Origin: a virus
DNA length: 35,384 bases
Direction: 5' to 3' (one strand)
Virus record (IMG/VR): IMGVR_UViG_3300033146_002827
Coordinates: 1-35,384 of that record
Shown: piece by piece, positions 25,061 to 35,099 of the stretch
Layout: each line of letters starts with the position of its first letter
Position numbering within the stretch: the stretch's first letter is position 1
Made by a program: the position numbers and the translations under genes
The notes under the pieces: model-generated
Told to the model about the DNA's origin: nothing
The model's database searches: none
Seen by the model: the letters and a program-made list of their open reading frames with translations, nothing else

Positions 25061-26566
25061 ATGATAAGACAATACCAAAAGCTAACGAAGACGGAAGTTA
25101 ATAAATTAAAAAAAATAGAAAAAGATTTTAAAGACAATTCAGAAGTTTTTGATCAATATGTATACTGGCGTTGATTTTATGATATTGAGTTCTTTTCAGA
25201 TTATTTTTGCTTGGAAATGAAAAAAGATAAAGAAACTGGTGAATATATTGATAGTGCAAGTTTCCATTTAGATATATGGAAGTTGCTACTGTCTTGAGAT
25301 ATGGTAAATTTTAATATAATAATTGCTAGGGGTCATGGGAAGACAACAATTATTTTAATTTATATATTGCGGAGGATCTTATATTTCCCTTGATGGTCTA
25401 TTATTTATGTAGCTAGTGAATGATTGGGAAAAAAGGGGATTTGAAGAGTAAGAAGAGAGTTAGAAGTGAACGCTCCAATAAACCACATTTTCTGAAATTT
25501 ATCGCCAAAAAATTCTGATGATATTAAAGATAAAAGACTGAATGTTTGGCAGAGTCAGCAGTTAGAATTATTAAATTGATGTTTCCTTGAGACCTTAACA
25601 AAAGGGAATCCAGTCAGAGGGGCGAGACCTAGAGAGATCTTATTTGATGACCCACAGGAAAACAAAGATGTAGAAAATCCAGCTATTGTTAGAAAATTTA
25701 ATCAGTGGGCTTTCACTTCATTGTATAATGTTTTGTTGCCTTGATGAAGAATGGTCGTTCTTTGAACTATTGTTGGGAATCTATGCTTTGTTAAATATTT
25801 AAGGGATAAGAGAAGACGGTTGACAATAGAGTATCAAGCGTGCGACAAGAATTTCGGGAATATTTTGTGGAAAGGCATGTGGAGTAAAGAAAGTTTAATT
25901 GAAAGGAGAGATGGGAAAATCTTTACTAATCCATTGGATGGGAAAACAATAAGAGAGAAAGGTCTTTGATCTGTTTTATTTAATCAGGAGTTTAGAAATA
26001 TTCCACTGAATAAAGAAAATAGCGTTGTCGAAGAACATTGGATTAAATCTTATTTACCTCCGATTGAATTTGACTATAAAATATTATCCGTTGACCCAGC
26101 TGTTTGAATTAAGCAAAAAAATGATTTTACTGGTTTGGTCTTATTATGAGTCAAAGACCATAAAAAATATGTAATTTATTCTAGAGGTGTGAAACTAAAA
26201 CCGAGGAAACTAGAGGAGTTTATTATTTATTTAAACGATCACTTTCAGCCAGATATTGTGATAAAAGAGGACAATATTGAAGTGAAGCTTACAGATGATT
26301 TAAAAGCTAAAGGGCTACCAATTAAATGAGTTCGGAACCACAAAGACAAGATGACTAGGTTATTGGGTGTGGCTTGACAAATAGAGGTATGAGATGTTTA
26401 TTTTTTGCCAGACCAACAAGAAAAATTAATAGAGCAATTAACAAACTTTCCAGAGGTTGAACACGATGATGAAATGGACGCATTCGTTATGGCTCTTAAA
26501 AAAGCACAGGATATGTCAGATAAGAAAAAAAGGAAAAGAAAGGCAAAAAGAATTAGTAAAAAATAA
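25061..26566 (+). CDS. terL: Terminase large subunit
   Basis: 501 aa. ATPase: Walker A 'ARGHGKTTII' (G91-T95), Walker B 'REILFDDPQEN' (D196, D197), coupling motif region 'MVVLGTIVGN'. RNase H-like nuclease: 'ILSVDPAVG' (D345), 'IVIKEDNIE' (acidic strand near 405) and 'HDDEMDAFVMAL' (D/E near 470). The C-terminal tail is basic (KKKRKRKAKRISKK). It pumps DNA into the prohead and cuts it. Several glycines are UGA. Confidence 0.94.
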
Positions 26567-26587
26567 TTAACTTTTAACATTTTTTAA

Positions 26588-27088
26588 ATGCTGAAAAAAA
26601 GGATTAAACAATATCTGGCGGAGAAATGAGATTTTTGATTATTATCAAAGGAAACTGGATTATCTATGAGCGTTCTTATTTCTTTTTTTGAAAATAAAAA
26701 AAGAAAGTATACAAAAAACACACTCGACATTCTCTATGATTTTTTTGGGATAGAGCATGACGATTTTTACAATGAAAATATAAAAAAATGGTACCCAAAA
26801 ACTCCTAGCTTATTTGGTTCTTTTATTAGGGGAAAAAGAATTGACGCCAATATAATGATAGGAGAATTAGCAAGGGAAATAAAAGTAAAAAAAAGAACAC
26901 TAGTGAGGCTAGAAAGTTGAGATTCTTTACCATCTTACAGCGGTCGGACAATGACTAATTTAATGGAGTATTTAAAATTCTCAAAAAAAGAGATGGAATT
27001 ATCAAAAAAATATATAGCTATAATGAAGGAACTTTGACTAATGATTTCAAATATAGAAAAGGAGAAAAGACCTTGCGAAAATCATTAA
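26588..27088 (+). CDS. Double helix-turn-helix protein between terminase and portal
   Basis: 166 aa. Two HTH-like segments: 'IKQYLAEKGDFGLLSKETGLSMSVLISFFENKKRKYTKNTLDILYDFFGI' (residues ~6-56) and 'GSFIRGKRIDANIMIGELAREIKVKKRTLVRLESGDSLPSYSGRTMTNLMEYL' (~77-133), both XRE-like in pattern. It could be a repressor or activator of the packaging/capsid operon, or a structural DNA-binding protein. Its place between large terminase and portal is unusual. UGA glycines occur in the first HTH and in the second turn. Confidence 0.65.
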
Positions 27089-27133
27089 AGTGAATTAAAG
27101 TAATTTTAGAATTATTTATTTAATGTAAAAATA

Positions 27134-28468
27134 ATGAGTAAAAAAAAGAAGATAACTAAAGACGCACAAAACAGGAAAAAGGTAACTGTTATTCGTAAGC
27201 AGGTAGAATGAGAAAAATCTACACAAATTAAAGATGATAAATATACCGCTACTTGAACGAGAGTCCCAGAGATAGCGTTTAGTACTTTGATTGATCTTTA
27301 TTATTGAAGTTATGTAGTAGGTGGGTTGACGGATAAAATAGCTAAATCTACTGCTAGTGGTTTTGTGTCAGATAATGATGATTTATTGTGAAAACTAAAT
27401 AAGATAGATCAGACTTTTTTATATAGAAACAGAATAAATGCTTGAAATTCATTTTTTGAAGTTATCAGAAACAAAAAACTTGAAGTTATAAGGCTAGTTC
27501 CATTTTTGAACGACTGAATGGAGAGGATGGATGATATGGACGGATATGTCCAGAGGTTATGAACTCAAAAAGTATTTTATAATCAATTTACCTCGCAAGA
27601 GGATAGACCAGCCAAAATAAAACAATGGGAGAAGTCGGGAGCCTCTAGTATTGAATTAAGGAATACAGGGGATGGGTGTTGATTTAATCCAAATATCAAT
27701 GAACTTTACCATTTTAAGAATACAAGCTTAAAAACTAAATATTTTGGAGAAAGTTTTTTTAGGTCTGTAATCGATCAAGTTCTTTTATTGGAGAAGATAG
27801 ATCAATATTATACGAACGCTTTCGATAATGGGATGATCAAAAATAAAATAATATTTTCAAAATCAGAAGACTGATTTTCTGATGATGATTATGAAAAAAT
27901 AACATCTTTTATTGAAGACAAAGTAAATGGGATTGACAAGGCTTTCGGTTCAGTTGTTATGGATGAAGAGGTTGGGCAGATGGACCTAGAACACGATATA
28001 GATGCTAATGCTTTTATAAAATATAGGGAGGTGTTGTTAAAAGCCGTGGCTTTAGCTCTAAATATCCCTTTCGATATAGTCGACAGCCTAAATAGTAATA
28101 GGTCGGCAAGTCAGGTAAGTTTGGAGGTTTTCAATAAAGATACAGTAGTGCCTTTCCAAGATGAAATTTTACAAGATTTAAAAATAATTTATAGCGATGA
28201 TTATTCGCAAGATATAGATGACTTAAAATTTGTGTCGGTGGATACAAAGGATGATAAGGAGCAAATGGAAGTAACCACTGGCTACGTAAAAAATGGTATA
28301 ATGACACCTAACGAGGCAAGAGATAAGATTTGATTATCTACAATAGAGGGCGGAGATGAATTAAAATCTAATAATAATCCGTTTAGTGATATTTTGGAGA
28401 AAAAAGAAGCGAGTATTTTTATCAAAAAAATAAACGAGGTAGAAAATGATATTAAAAAAAATCTATAA
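27134..28468 (+). CDS. Portal protein
   Basis: 444 aa, HK97/SPP1-type portal pattern: 'VPEIAFSTLIDLYYGSYVVGGLTDKIAKSTASGF' (N-terminal strand and loop), 'NAGNSFFEVIRNKKLEVIRLVP' (central β-sheet), 'NELYHFKNTSLKTKYFGESFFRSVIDQVLLLEKIDQYYTNAFDNGMIKNKII' (the family's G-x-S-P/F helix region), and 'FIKYREVLLKAVALALNIPFDIV' (stem). Ends near residue 444, with its last 23 bases overlapping the next gene. Forms the dodecameric ring at one capsid vertex through which DNA enters. Confidence 0.9.
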
Positions 28469-29255
28469 GAAAAGAATTGAAAAGGTAGAAAAAAAGCTTT
28501 TTGATTTGGGGGGGGGTGATCTCATAGAATTACAAGAAAAATACATAAAAATTATTCAGAAAATTTTCGAGAAAAGATATAACGAGGTTTTGGATTATTT
28601 AGAAAAAGACCCGGAAGTTAAATTAAATGATTCACTTATCGATCAATCTCAATTTGTGGAAAAAATAACAAAACTTTTTGAGATAGATCTTGATGAGGAA
28701 GATATCACAGAAATGATTACAATGTTTGCTAAGTGATATTGAATTTGAATAATACAAATGTCAAAAATAATGAGTGCAGAGGTAACGACAGAGGCTCTTT
28801 TTGGATTAGATCCAGCGGAGTCGTTGGTTTATGCAGAAGAACACGCCTGAGAACTAATTACTAGAATAGATGAGTATTCAAGAAAAAGAATCAATAATCT
28901 AATATCTAACGGAGTAGAAAAGTGATGGGGATACAATAAACTCGCTAAGGAGTTAAGAGGTGATTATGCGTTTTCTGCTTATCGTTCAAGATTGATAGCT
29001 AGCAATGAAATAGGGACGGCATACATCGAGGGGAAAGACGCACAATTTAAGGAATACAAAAAAGAATTTGGTCAAACAGGGTGGAAAAATTGGATCTCGC
29101 ACCGTGATGATGTTACAACTGCGAATTGTCTAGCTAATGACAATCAGGGTTGGATAGAACACGACCAACTATTTCAGAGTTGAGACGAAAAGCCACCTAG
29201 GTTTCCCTGATGTCGTTGTAATATAACTTACAGACTTTTTAATCCTAATGAATAA
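28446..29255 (+). CDS. MuF-like minor head (morphogenesis) protein
   Basis: 269 aa. Helical N-terminal half, then 'RRLIASNEIGTAYIEGKDAQFKEYKKEFGQTGWKNWISHRDDVTTANCLANDNQGWIEHDQLFQSGDEKPPRFPGCRCNITYRLF', where H-x-D-D-x-x-T-x-x-x-C and the P-x-P-G-C-R-C end are the SPP1 gp7/Mu F hallmarks. Start overlaps the portal end by 23 bases. In frame it crosses UGA at 28734 and 28740 as Gly. It binds the portal and travels with the DNA. Confidence 0.88.
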
Positions 29256-29260
29256 AAAAA

Positions 29261-29359
29261 ATGGACATAAAAACAGCCATATACTGGCTCTTAATTGATT
29301 CCGCCTTAGCATTTGTCATTGGGTTTTGGGGCGGGTATAAGGAAGCCAAAGAACGCTAA
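29261..29359 (+). CDS. Tiny membrane peptide, 32 aa
   Basis: 'MDIKTAIYWLLIDSALAFVI' then 'GFWGGYKEAKER': one hydrophobic span (residues ~6-24) and a charged end. It lies in the 130-base gap between the minor head and protease genes and uses no UGA. Support is modest because of its size, but the span and its place in the operon make it plausible. Confidence 0.45.
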   Translation: MDIKTAIYWLLIDSALAFVIGFWGGYKEAKER

Positions 29360-29386
29360 ATATTAATAATTCTTTATTTTTAAGGT

Positions 29387-29782
29387 ATGAAAAAAGGAAA
29401 AGTAGCTAAAAATGATAAAAAAATGCGAATAATTAAGGAAGATGACTGATTTAATACTGTTTTATTTGTTGCTCTAACTCCAGATGAGGAGGACAGGAAT
29501 TGAGATGTGATCTCAGAAAATGAAATTACAAAAACAGCACACGATTTTGTTTTAAATTTATCAGAGAAAGATGTGAATGTTGATCACGAGGATGACACGG
29601 AATTGGAGACAGCAGAATTTGTTGAAAGTTTTATAGCTCCAGTTGATATCCCAGTGTGAGATGAAGTAATAGCCAAAGGGTCTTGGGTTATTGGTATTAG
29701 GTTCGATGACGAAACATACCAAAGCGTTAAGAACGGAGATTTTGTTGGTATTTCTATTGAGGGGTTTCGGTCTGGTCCTTAG
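29387..29782 (+). CDS. Prohead protease, XkdF-like
   Basis: 131 aa. 'NTVLFVALTPDEEDRNGDVISENEITKTAHDFVLNLSEKDVNVDHEDDTELETAEFVESFIAPVDIPVGDEVIAKGSWVIGIRFDDETYQSVKNGDFVGISIEGFR' follows the XkdF pattern: D-x-x-GD-x-IS-x-x-x-I...H, 'DHE', VESFI, GSW-x-x-G, and the G-x-SIEG end. XkdF-type proteases mature capsid proteins. The His of 'DHED' and Ser of 'GISIEG' could be catalytic. Upstream of scaffold and capsid, as usual. Confidence 0.8.
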
Positions 29783-29803
29783 TTTATATCCTAATATTTT
29801 TAT

Positions 29804-30028
29804 ATGTTTAAATTTTTAAAGAAAATGACTAGAAATATAAAAGATGTTGTTGTTGATAAAATATCTTTAATAACAAGAGGGAAAAAGCCAGCGGTAGAAA
29901 TGGCTGAAAACAAATTTGCTATTTTCAAGGTGGCTAAAAATAAAAAGCTATCAAAAAAAGCGATTGAAAGGTTAGAAAAAATATCTTGTGATTATGCAAT
30001 AATCAAAAAAGACCTTGCGAAAAAATAA
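29804..30028 (+). CDS. Small basic protein next to the protease
   Basis: 74 aa: 'MFKFLKKMTRNIKDVVVDKISLITRGKKPAVEMAENKFAIFKVAKNKKLSK...'. 'VDKISLITRGKKPAV..FAIFK' resembles the 'IKEISLVDRGAN...' segment that in related phages follows or ends XkdF-type proteases, so it may be the split C-terminal part of that protein. Otherwise unknown. Lys-rich and without UGA. Confidence 0.6.
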   Translation: MFKFLKKMTRNIKDVVVDKISLITRGKKPAVEMAENKFAIFKVAKNKKLSKKAIERLEKISCDYAIIKKDLAKK

Positions 30029-30078
30029 AGATGGTTTTATAGTCTAGTATGATTTATTAATTCATTACTTATTTTTTT

Positions 30079-30546
30079 ATGAAAAAAAGCCTAAAAAAAC
30101 TGGCTAACCTTGAAAGTCAAGTTGTCGAGTTGCAGAAAGAGGAAAAGTTCGAGGAGGCTATCGAAAAGCAGGAAGAGATTCAAGCTTTAATTAAAGAGAT
30201 GTCGACTAGTATTGAAAAGCAAGAAGAGAAAGGGGAAAAGAAAAAAGAAGAGGAAATTGAAAAAGCTAAATTAAAAAAAGAGGAAGAGGAAAAAGAAAAA
30301 TTACAAAAAGCAGTCGAAGAAATTAATAAATGGGTAAACCTAGATATTTCTGCTGATACGATTACGGATTTAATCAAGCAGTTTAACGAAATAAAAGGGC
30401 AAATGACCAAAGATTCTAAAGATGTTACTGATAGATTAGACAAAATCGAAAAAGCAGAGGGTATATCGACTCAAGGGAAAGAGCCAGTTGAAAAAAGTAA
30501 AGGATCTATTTTTTCTGGAGTATTCCTAGAAAAAGGGGAAAACTAA
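30079..30546 (+). CDS. Scaffold-like coiled-coil protein
   Basis: 155 aa, K/E-rich almost throughout. Long coiled coil (~1-85, LANLESQVVELQKEEKFEEA...), short folded part 'VNLDISADTITDLIKQFNEIKGQMTKDSKDVTDRLDKIEKAEG', then a small C-terminal part 'SIFSGVFLEKGEN'. Scaffold proteins with this composition lie directly before the capsid gene and drive procapsid assembly. No UGA is used, which fits a highly expressed gene. Confidence 0.72.
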   Translation: MKKSLKKLANLESQVVELQKEEKFEEAIEKQEEIQALIKEMSTSIEKQEEKGEKKKEEEIEKAKLKKEEEEKEKLQKAVEEINKWVNLDISADTITDLIKQFNEIKGQMTKDSKDVTDRLDKIEKAEGISTQGKEPVEKSKGSIFSGVFLEKGEN

Positions 30547-30598
30547 TAGTTAGAGGGTAAGCAAATTAAACTAATTATATATTTTATCGAAAAAAATT

Positions 30599-31783
30599 AT
30601 GTCTAAAAAATTAACTATTGAGCAGAAAATTGCAAAGGTTTTCAGTGGTGGAGAAACAAGCAAGCTTGTAACTTTAAATTTAGAGCAAGCGGACAGATTT
30701 CTTGATTATGTGGTAGATGAGAGTGTAATCTTAAAATCATCTAGGGTAGTGAGAATGAATACTCCTACTAAAGATATTGCTAGAATCGCAATCACTGATG
30801 ATATTCTATTCCCACAAACGAGAGGAGATGAACCGTTAGACGCTAACGATGTAGAGGGTACTCCAGATCTTATAACTTTAACTACTCAAAAATGTATTGG
30901 TAGAATTAAAATCTACGATGATGAGTTGGAGGATAATATTGAGGGGGAGGCTTTTGAAGATCATTTGATGAGAATGGTTGCTAAAAAAATTGCTAATCAG
31001 TTAGAAAAAGTTTCTCTTTATAGTAGAAAGGTTGCGAACCCTACTAGCTTAATGCAATTATTTGATGGATTCTTGAAAAGAGTCGAAGAGGAAGGAAATG
31101 TTGTGGATGTAAGCGATACTAGTAAATTTACTGATCGTTATATTGATAAAGGGAAATTATCGGTGGCTAGAAAAAGTATTCCAACAAAATTTAGAAGTTT
31201 GTCAAATAAATGGTATTTACCAGATGATCTAACTATTGACTACGAGAATAAATATGAGGCTACTGCAAATACAGTTAACAAAACAGGTGCTTTCGGTATT
31301 TCTTTCACTAAAGCAAACCTTTTAAAAACTGATAGACCAGTTACTGTAGCGTCTGGATTCACTGATACTCTTTCTGCTAGTCCAGCGAAATGAGCAACAA
31401 CTTTAACAACTACTGATACTACTGGTGCTACTGCAGGTGATGAGATTACCTTAGCTTTAGGTGAAGATAAAGAATTCACAACTACAATCGATACTGTAAC
31501 TGATGGAACGCATTTAGAGATAGATGACGCTCTTCCTTGGGCGTTTACTCATACAGAGGCGACAGAGAATAAAATAGTTGAGACTATAAGTGATGGTGCA
31601 GATGTTCTTTTAACTCCTGATAAAAACTTTATTTATGGGATCCAAAGAGATGTTAGGTTTGAGCCAGAACGCAAAGCTAGCTTAACTAGAACTGATTTTA
31701 TTATAACAATGAGAGCAGACTTCCAAGTTGAGAAACCAGACATGACTTGTCTTATGAAAAATGTAAAAGTATTGGAAGAGTAA
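30599..31783 (+). CDS. Major capsid protein (HK97 fold)
   Basis: 394 aa. N-arm with 'NLEQADRFLDYVVDESVILKSSRVVRMNTPTKDIARIAI' (typical HK97-type 'L....A....V.....L...'), E-loop-like 'TLTTQKCIGRIKIYDDELEDNIEGEAFEDHLMRMVAKKIANQLEKVSL', A-domain 'KFRSLSNKWYLPDD', and a Thr/Asp-rich inserted part (~262-330, one UGA). C-terminal 'YGIQRDVRFEPERKASLTRTDFIITMRADFQVEKPDMTCLMKNVKVLEE' is typical of these capsids. Only one UGA glycine. A terminator follows. Forms the icosahedral shell. Confidence 0.88.
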
Positions 31784-31799
31784 GATCAGATTAAATATC

Positions 31800-31825
31800 G
31801 GGAGGGCATTCGCTCTCCCATTTTT
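31800..31825 (+). terminator. Intrinsic terminator after the capsid gene
   Basis: GGGAGGGC (31800-31807) pairs with GCTCTCCC (31812-31819; one G-T pair) around an ATTC loop, followed by ATTTTTATAA and T-rich sequence. It lies 16 bases past the capsid stop and would lower expression of the genes behind. Confidence 0.85.
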
Positions 31826-31851
31826 ATAATAATTTTTTTAAAAAAATAAAT

Positions 31852-32256
31852 ATGGTAAAAACAGTAAAATTAGTTAATGTTAGAAAGAGAACTTTTAACG
31901 GGATTAAACATGGTAAAATTGTAAACATTAATTCTAATAATGTTGATTTTTATTTAAGAAGTGGCTTTGAGTTAGTCATCGACACAAAAGAGAGAGAGGA
32001 GAAAGAAAGAAAAATGAAAGAGAAGGGGAAAGAACAAAATAAAAAGATAGCGGAAGGGGAAGCTGATAAAAAGAAAAAACAGGCTGAAAAACAAGCTGTT
32101 TTAGATAAAAAACATAAAGAAAAACAAGAGAAAGAAGAAAAACAAGTCAATGAGAAGATAGACAAGGAAAAAGATAATGTAAAAAAAGTATCCGAAGAGG
32201 TTGAAGAAAAAAGTGACGATCTTGATTCTTTAAAAGAAGAGGTTAAAAATAAGTAA
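31852..32256 (+). CDS. Unknown post-capsid protein with a K/E-rich tail
   Basis: 134 aa. Residues 1-45 'MVKTVKLVNVRKRTFNGIKHGKIVNINSNNVDFYLRSGFELVI' form a small strand-rich domain seen in post-capsid proteins. Residues ~50-134 are almost all K, E, D and Q, a long single helix. No UGA. Could be a head fibre, decoration or connector factor. The strong repeat-like composition also makes it a possible scaffold helper. Confidence 0.6.
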   Translation: MVKTVKLVNVRKRTFNGIKHGKIVNINSNNVDFYLRSGFELVIDTKEREEKERKMKEKGKEQNKKIAEGEADKKKKQAEKQAVLDKKHKEKQEKEEKQVNEKIDKEKDNVKKVSEEVEEKSDDLDSLKEEVKNK

Positions 32257-32274
32257 ATCTTAATTTAGTTTAAA

Positions 32275-32562
32275 ATGAAAGCTACAGTAACAACTACTAG
32301 CCAAACATTACCAGAAATACTAGGGGAGTCTTTTAGTACCCTAACAGACCAAAAAGATTTTAATGAGTATCAGTATGTCTTAACTATTCAAGTAATAGGA
32401 GAGCAGGATTTATACTTAGAAAATGGGGCTGTCGCCACAGTAGCAGGAGGTTATAAGATAAGCAACGGAAACGAGGTGGAGATTAAATATAGTCAAATAA
32501 AAAACTTTAGCCTTATTGCTGATGGTGCTGATAATGTCGATGTAAGATTTATAGTAACTTAA
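32275..32562 (+). CDS. Unknown small β-rich protein (possible head decoration)
   Basis: 95 aa: 'MKATVTTTSQTLPEILGESFSTLTDQKDFNEYQYVLTIQVIGEQDLYLENGAVATVAGGYKISNGNEVEIKYSQIKNFSLIADGADNVDVRFIVT'. Alternating strands and short turns suggest a β-sandwich, and the place after the capsid gene fits a decoration or spike-like protein. No UGA. Role is inferred from context only. Confidence 0.65.
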   Translation: MKATVTTTSQTLPEILGESFSTLTDQKDFNEYQYVLTIQVIGEQDLYLENGAVATVAGGYKISNGNEVEIKYSQIKNFSLIADGADNVDVRFIVT

Positions 32563-32575
32563 TTTTTTTGAAAAT

Positions 32576-33115
32576 ATGATACAAAAACCAATAAGCCCTA
32601 GTGGTTGAGAGAACTCAAACTTTCTAGGATATTATGCTACAGAATCGGCACTTAATACTGCATACCCTACAGCAGAGGCAGGGAGTTTTGCTATTGTCGG
32701 AGAAACTGACACTGTTTGGATATGGGACACTGACACAACAGCGTGGGTGGATAGTGGAGCTAGTGGAACAGGCGATGTCGTTTGACCATCTTCCTCAACG
32801 GATAATGCACTAGCTAGATTTGATTTAGCGACTGGGAGGCTAATACAGAATTCTGGTATATTAGTAGATGACAGCAATAATGTTTCTGAAATAAACAACC
32901 TAGCGATTGCAGGTAATTTTGCGACGCCTTATGCGAATACAATTACAGTAGCGAAGAGTGGTGGAGATTACACAACAATTCAAGCGGCCATGAATGCAAG
33001 TACAAGTGGTGATTATATTTTAGTTTACCCTTGAACTTATTCTGAAAACATTACAACTAAAACAGGAGCGACAACTAATATTGAGTGAGTGGGTAATATG
33101 GGAAGTAAAACTTAA
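32576..33115 (+). CDS. Tail fibre N-terminal part (frame ends early)
   Basis: 179 aa in frame, stop TAA at 33113-33115. 'GYYATESALNTAYPTAEAGSFAIVGETDTVWIWDTDTTAWVDSG' is a common phage fibre unit (the A-Y-P-T-A...G-x-F-A-I-V-G-x-T-D-T-V-W-I-W-D pattern), followed by 'NALARFDLATGRLIQNSGILVDDSNNVSEINNLAIAGN' and 'ITVAKSGGDYTTIQAAMNASTSGDYILVYPGTYSENITTKTGATTNIEGVG', the start of a pectin-lyase-like β-helix. The helix domain continues in the -1 frame from 33109. The gene is probably one fibre of 32576-35092. Confidence 0.75.
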
Positions 33116-35022
33116 AACTAAAATCAACAGTAACAGGAGCGAATGCATCTAACTTGATATATTCAGACGGTACGATGTGTTCATTCACGGAAATTGTTTT
33201 TGATTATAATACGAGTAATGGGCATACCGAAAAGATAATTGATTTACAGACTGGGGTTTCAGTCTTTATTGGGTGTAGATTTGACTTCGATGGGACAGGA
33301 ACATCAGGCGGAACTACTAACTTTATATCTACTAGCGGTGGAGCAACATTCAATATACTACAAGGGTTTGGGAGTATGGACACAGCCTCAACGGCATCAA
33401 GCGACCATATACATTTTGTCGATTATGGCTCAACTGGAAAAAGTTTAATTAGAGATTTTGACAGTACGATAACTGCAGGGGCAGCTTCTTATGCAGGGCA
33501 TTTAGATTTTGCTCATTTTGATGGTAGTGGAGAATTAGAAGTGATGGGAAGTAAGATGCTAATTAGTACACCAAGCGGAATAGCAGGTTCTTACTGACAG
33601 TGTTATCATATGGCAGGTAGTGCAAGTGGGCATATCCACTCAACAGGTAATAGAATTGAAGTAACAGGATTTGAGAAAAACTATATCGCAAGCATAAACG
33701 CAACAGAAACAGTTTATTCTCATTTTGATGATATAGTAGCGGTGGATAATATAGTGGGAGACGGAACTTATTCTTATGTGAACAGTCCTAGTCATGGAGA
33801 TTTACAGATGAGCGGTAATATTATTAAAAAACTAATAAATATAACAGCTGATTATGACGAAACTGAAAGCTGGGAGTTCGGTATATTAAGTGCAAATTCA
33901 TCAACCATAGATATAAAAGCTACACTTAATCCTACATATTTTGCAGGGATACCGAGTGGAGCAACTAAAACTTTTGTAAATGCAGGAACAACTAAAAACT
34001 TTATTTTAGATCCTAATGGTGCAACTTGGGGAGGTTCTACCGAAGAAAGAGTTATTTATCCTTGAGGATATATTATTCTTGAAAGAGTAGGAGGCGAGGG
34101 GATTATTATAGCTTCACATAATACGAGCTTTAATATTGATATTGATAGTATCGCTAACAAGAGTTTCCATATTGATTTTAGCGATGCGAGTTCAGTAACA
34201 GTAGATGGAAGTAGTCATATTACACAAGTAGTAGATAGTGTTAATAGTTGGAACGGAACACCGTCAGTAGATACAGGCGTTAATTATCTTACAGCATCAC
34301 AAAACGGATTAAATACAGCACAATGGGATACTAATAATACTCCTCTTAGTTTTGGGGATAACGATATTCATAGCAATACAGCAGGTAGATGAATGACGAT
34401 TATTACAGTCGTTAAAGCCGATAACTCAAACGATGCGATAATGTCAAAATATTATGATGCTACACCACAAAGAGAATGGAGAATGTATACAAGTAATGTA
34501 ACAATTTATAGTAATTTAGACGCCAGTGGGGACGAAGCAACAATAAACTACTCTTCTAATTATGGCGAGTGGCAAATATTGCAAATAGAACGGGTGCCTT
34601 GAGAAGGAGCAACAGCATATAAAAATGGGTTCTTAATGGGAACTTCAAGTTATGATGTAGCAACAATACCATCAGGAACAGCAGACCTTTTAATTGGAGC
34701 GAGTGATTTGGTTGGTGCTGACTTCGTGGGAGAAATAGGGGAAGTATGGGCTTTCTCAGATACCCTAACAGCAGACGAAAGAGACGCAGTAACATCTAAA
34801 CTAGGGGCAAAATGGAATATTGACACAAAAGTTCCAAGTTCAAGTGACAGTTCACCGTTCGGAAGAAACAGTGATACCAACACGATTAAACCTTTAATTG
34901 ATAATGATAATTTAGATATAGGTACAGGGACTTATAGTGGAGTTTGGCAAGGTGAAGCGATTGAAGATAGTTATATTGATAGTGCAAGTGCTTGGAATGG
35001 GAAACAACCAAGTAGTTACTAG
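33109..35022 (+). CDS. Tail fibre C-terminal part: β-helix plus lectin-like domain
   Basis: This frame is open from 33109 to TAG 35020-35022 (638 codons incl. stop); a TTG at 33154 is a possible separate start, but a single extra A in the AAAA at 33107-33110 joins it to the gene at 32576. It continues the β-helix ('TVTGANASNLIYSDGTMCSFTEIVFDYNTSNGH...') and ends with a concanavalin/LamG-type domain ('GEIGEVWAFSDTLTADERDAVTSKLGAKW'). After 35000 the +1 frame gives 'NNQVVTSAGSLTITSTVAETVSFTYYLLK' to TAA 35090-35092, a more natural C-terminus. Binds the host surface. Confidence 0.75.
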
Positions 35023-35099
35023 TGCTGGTAGTCTCACAATTACATCTACCGTAGCAGAAACAGTTTCATTCACTTACTATCTTTTAAAATAAAAACAAT

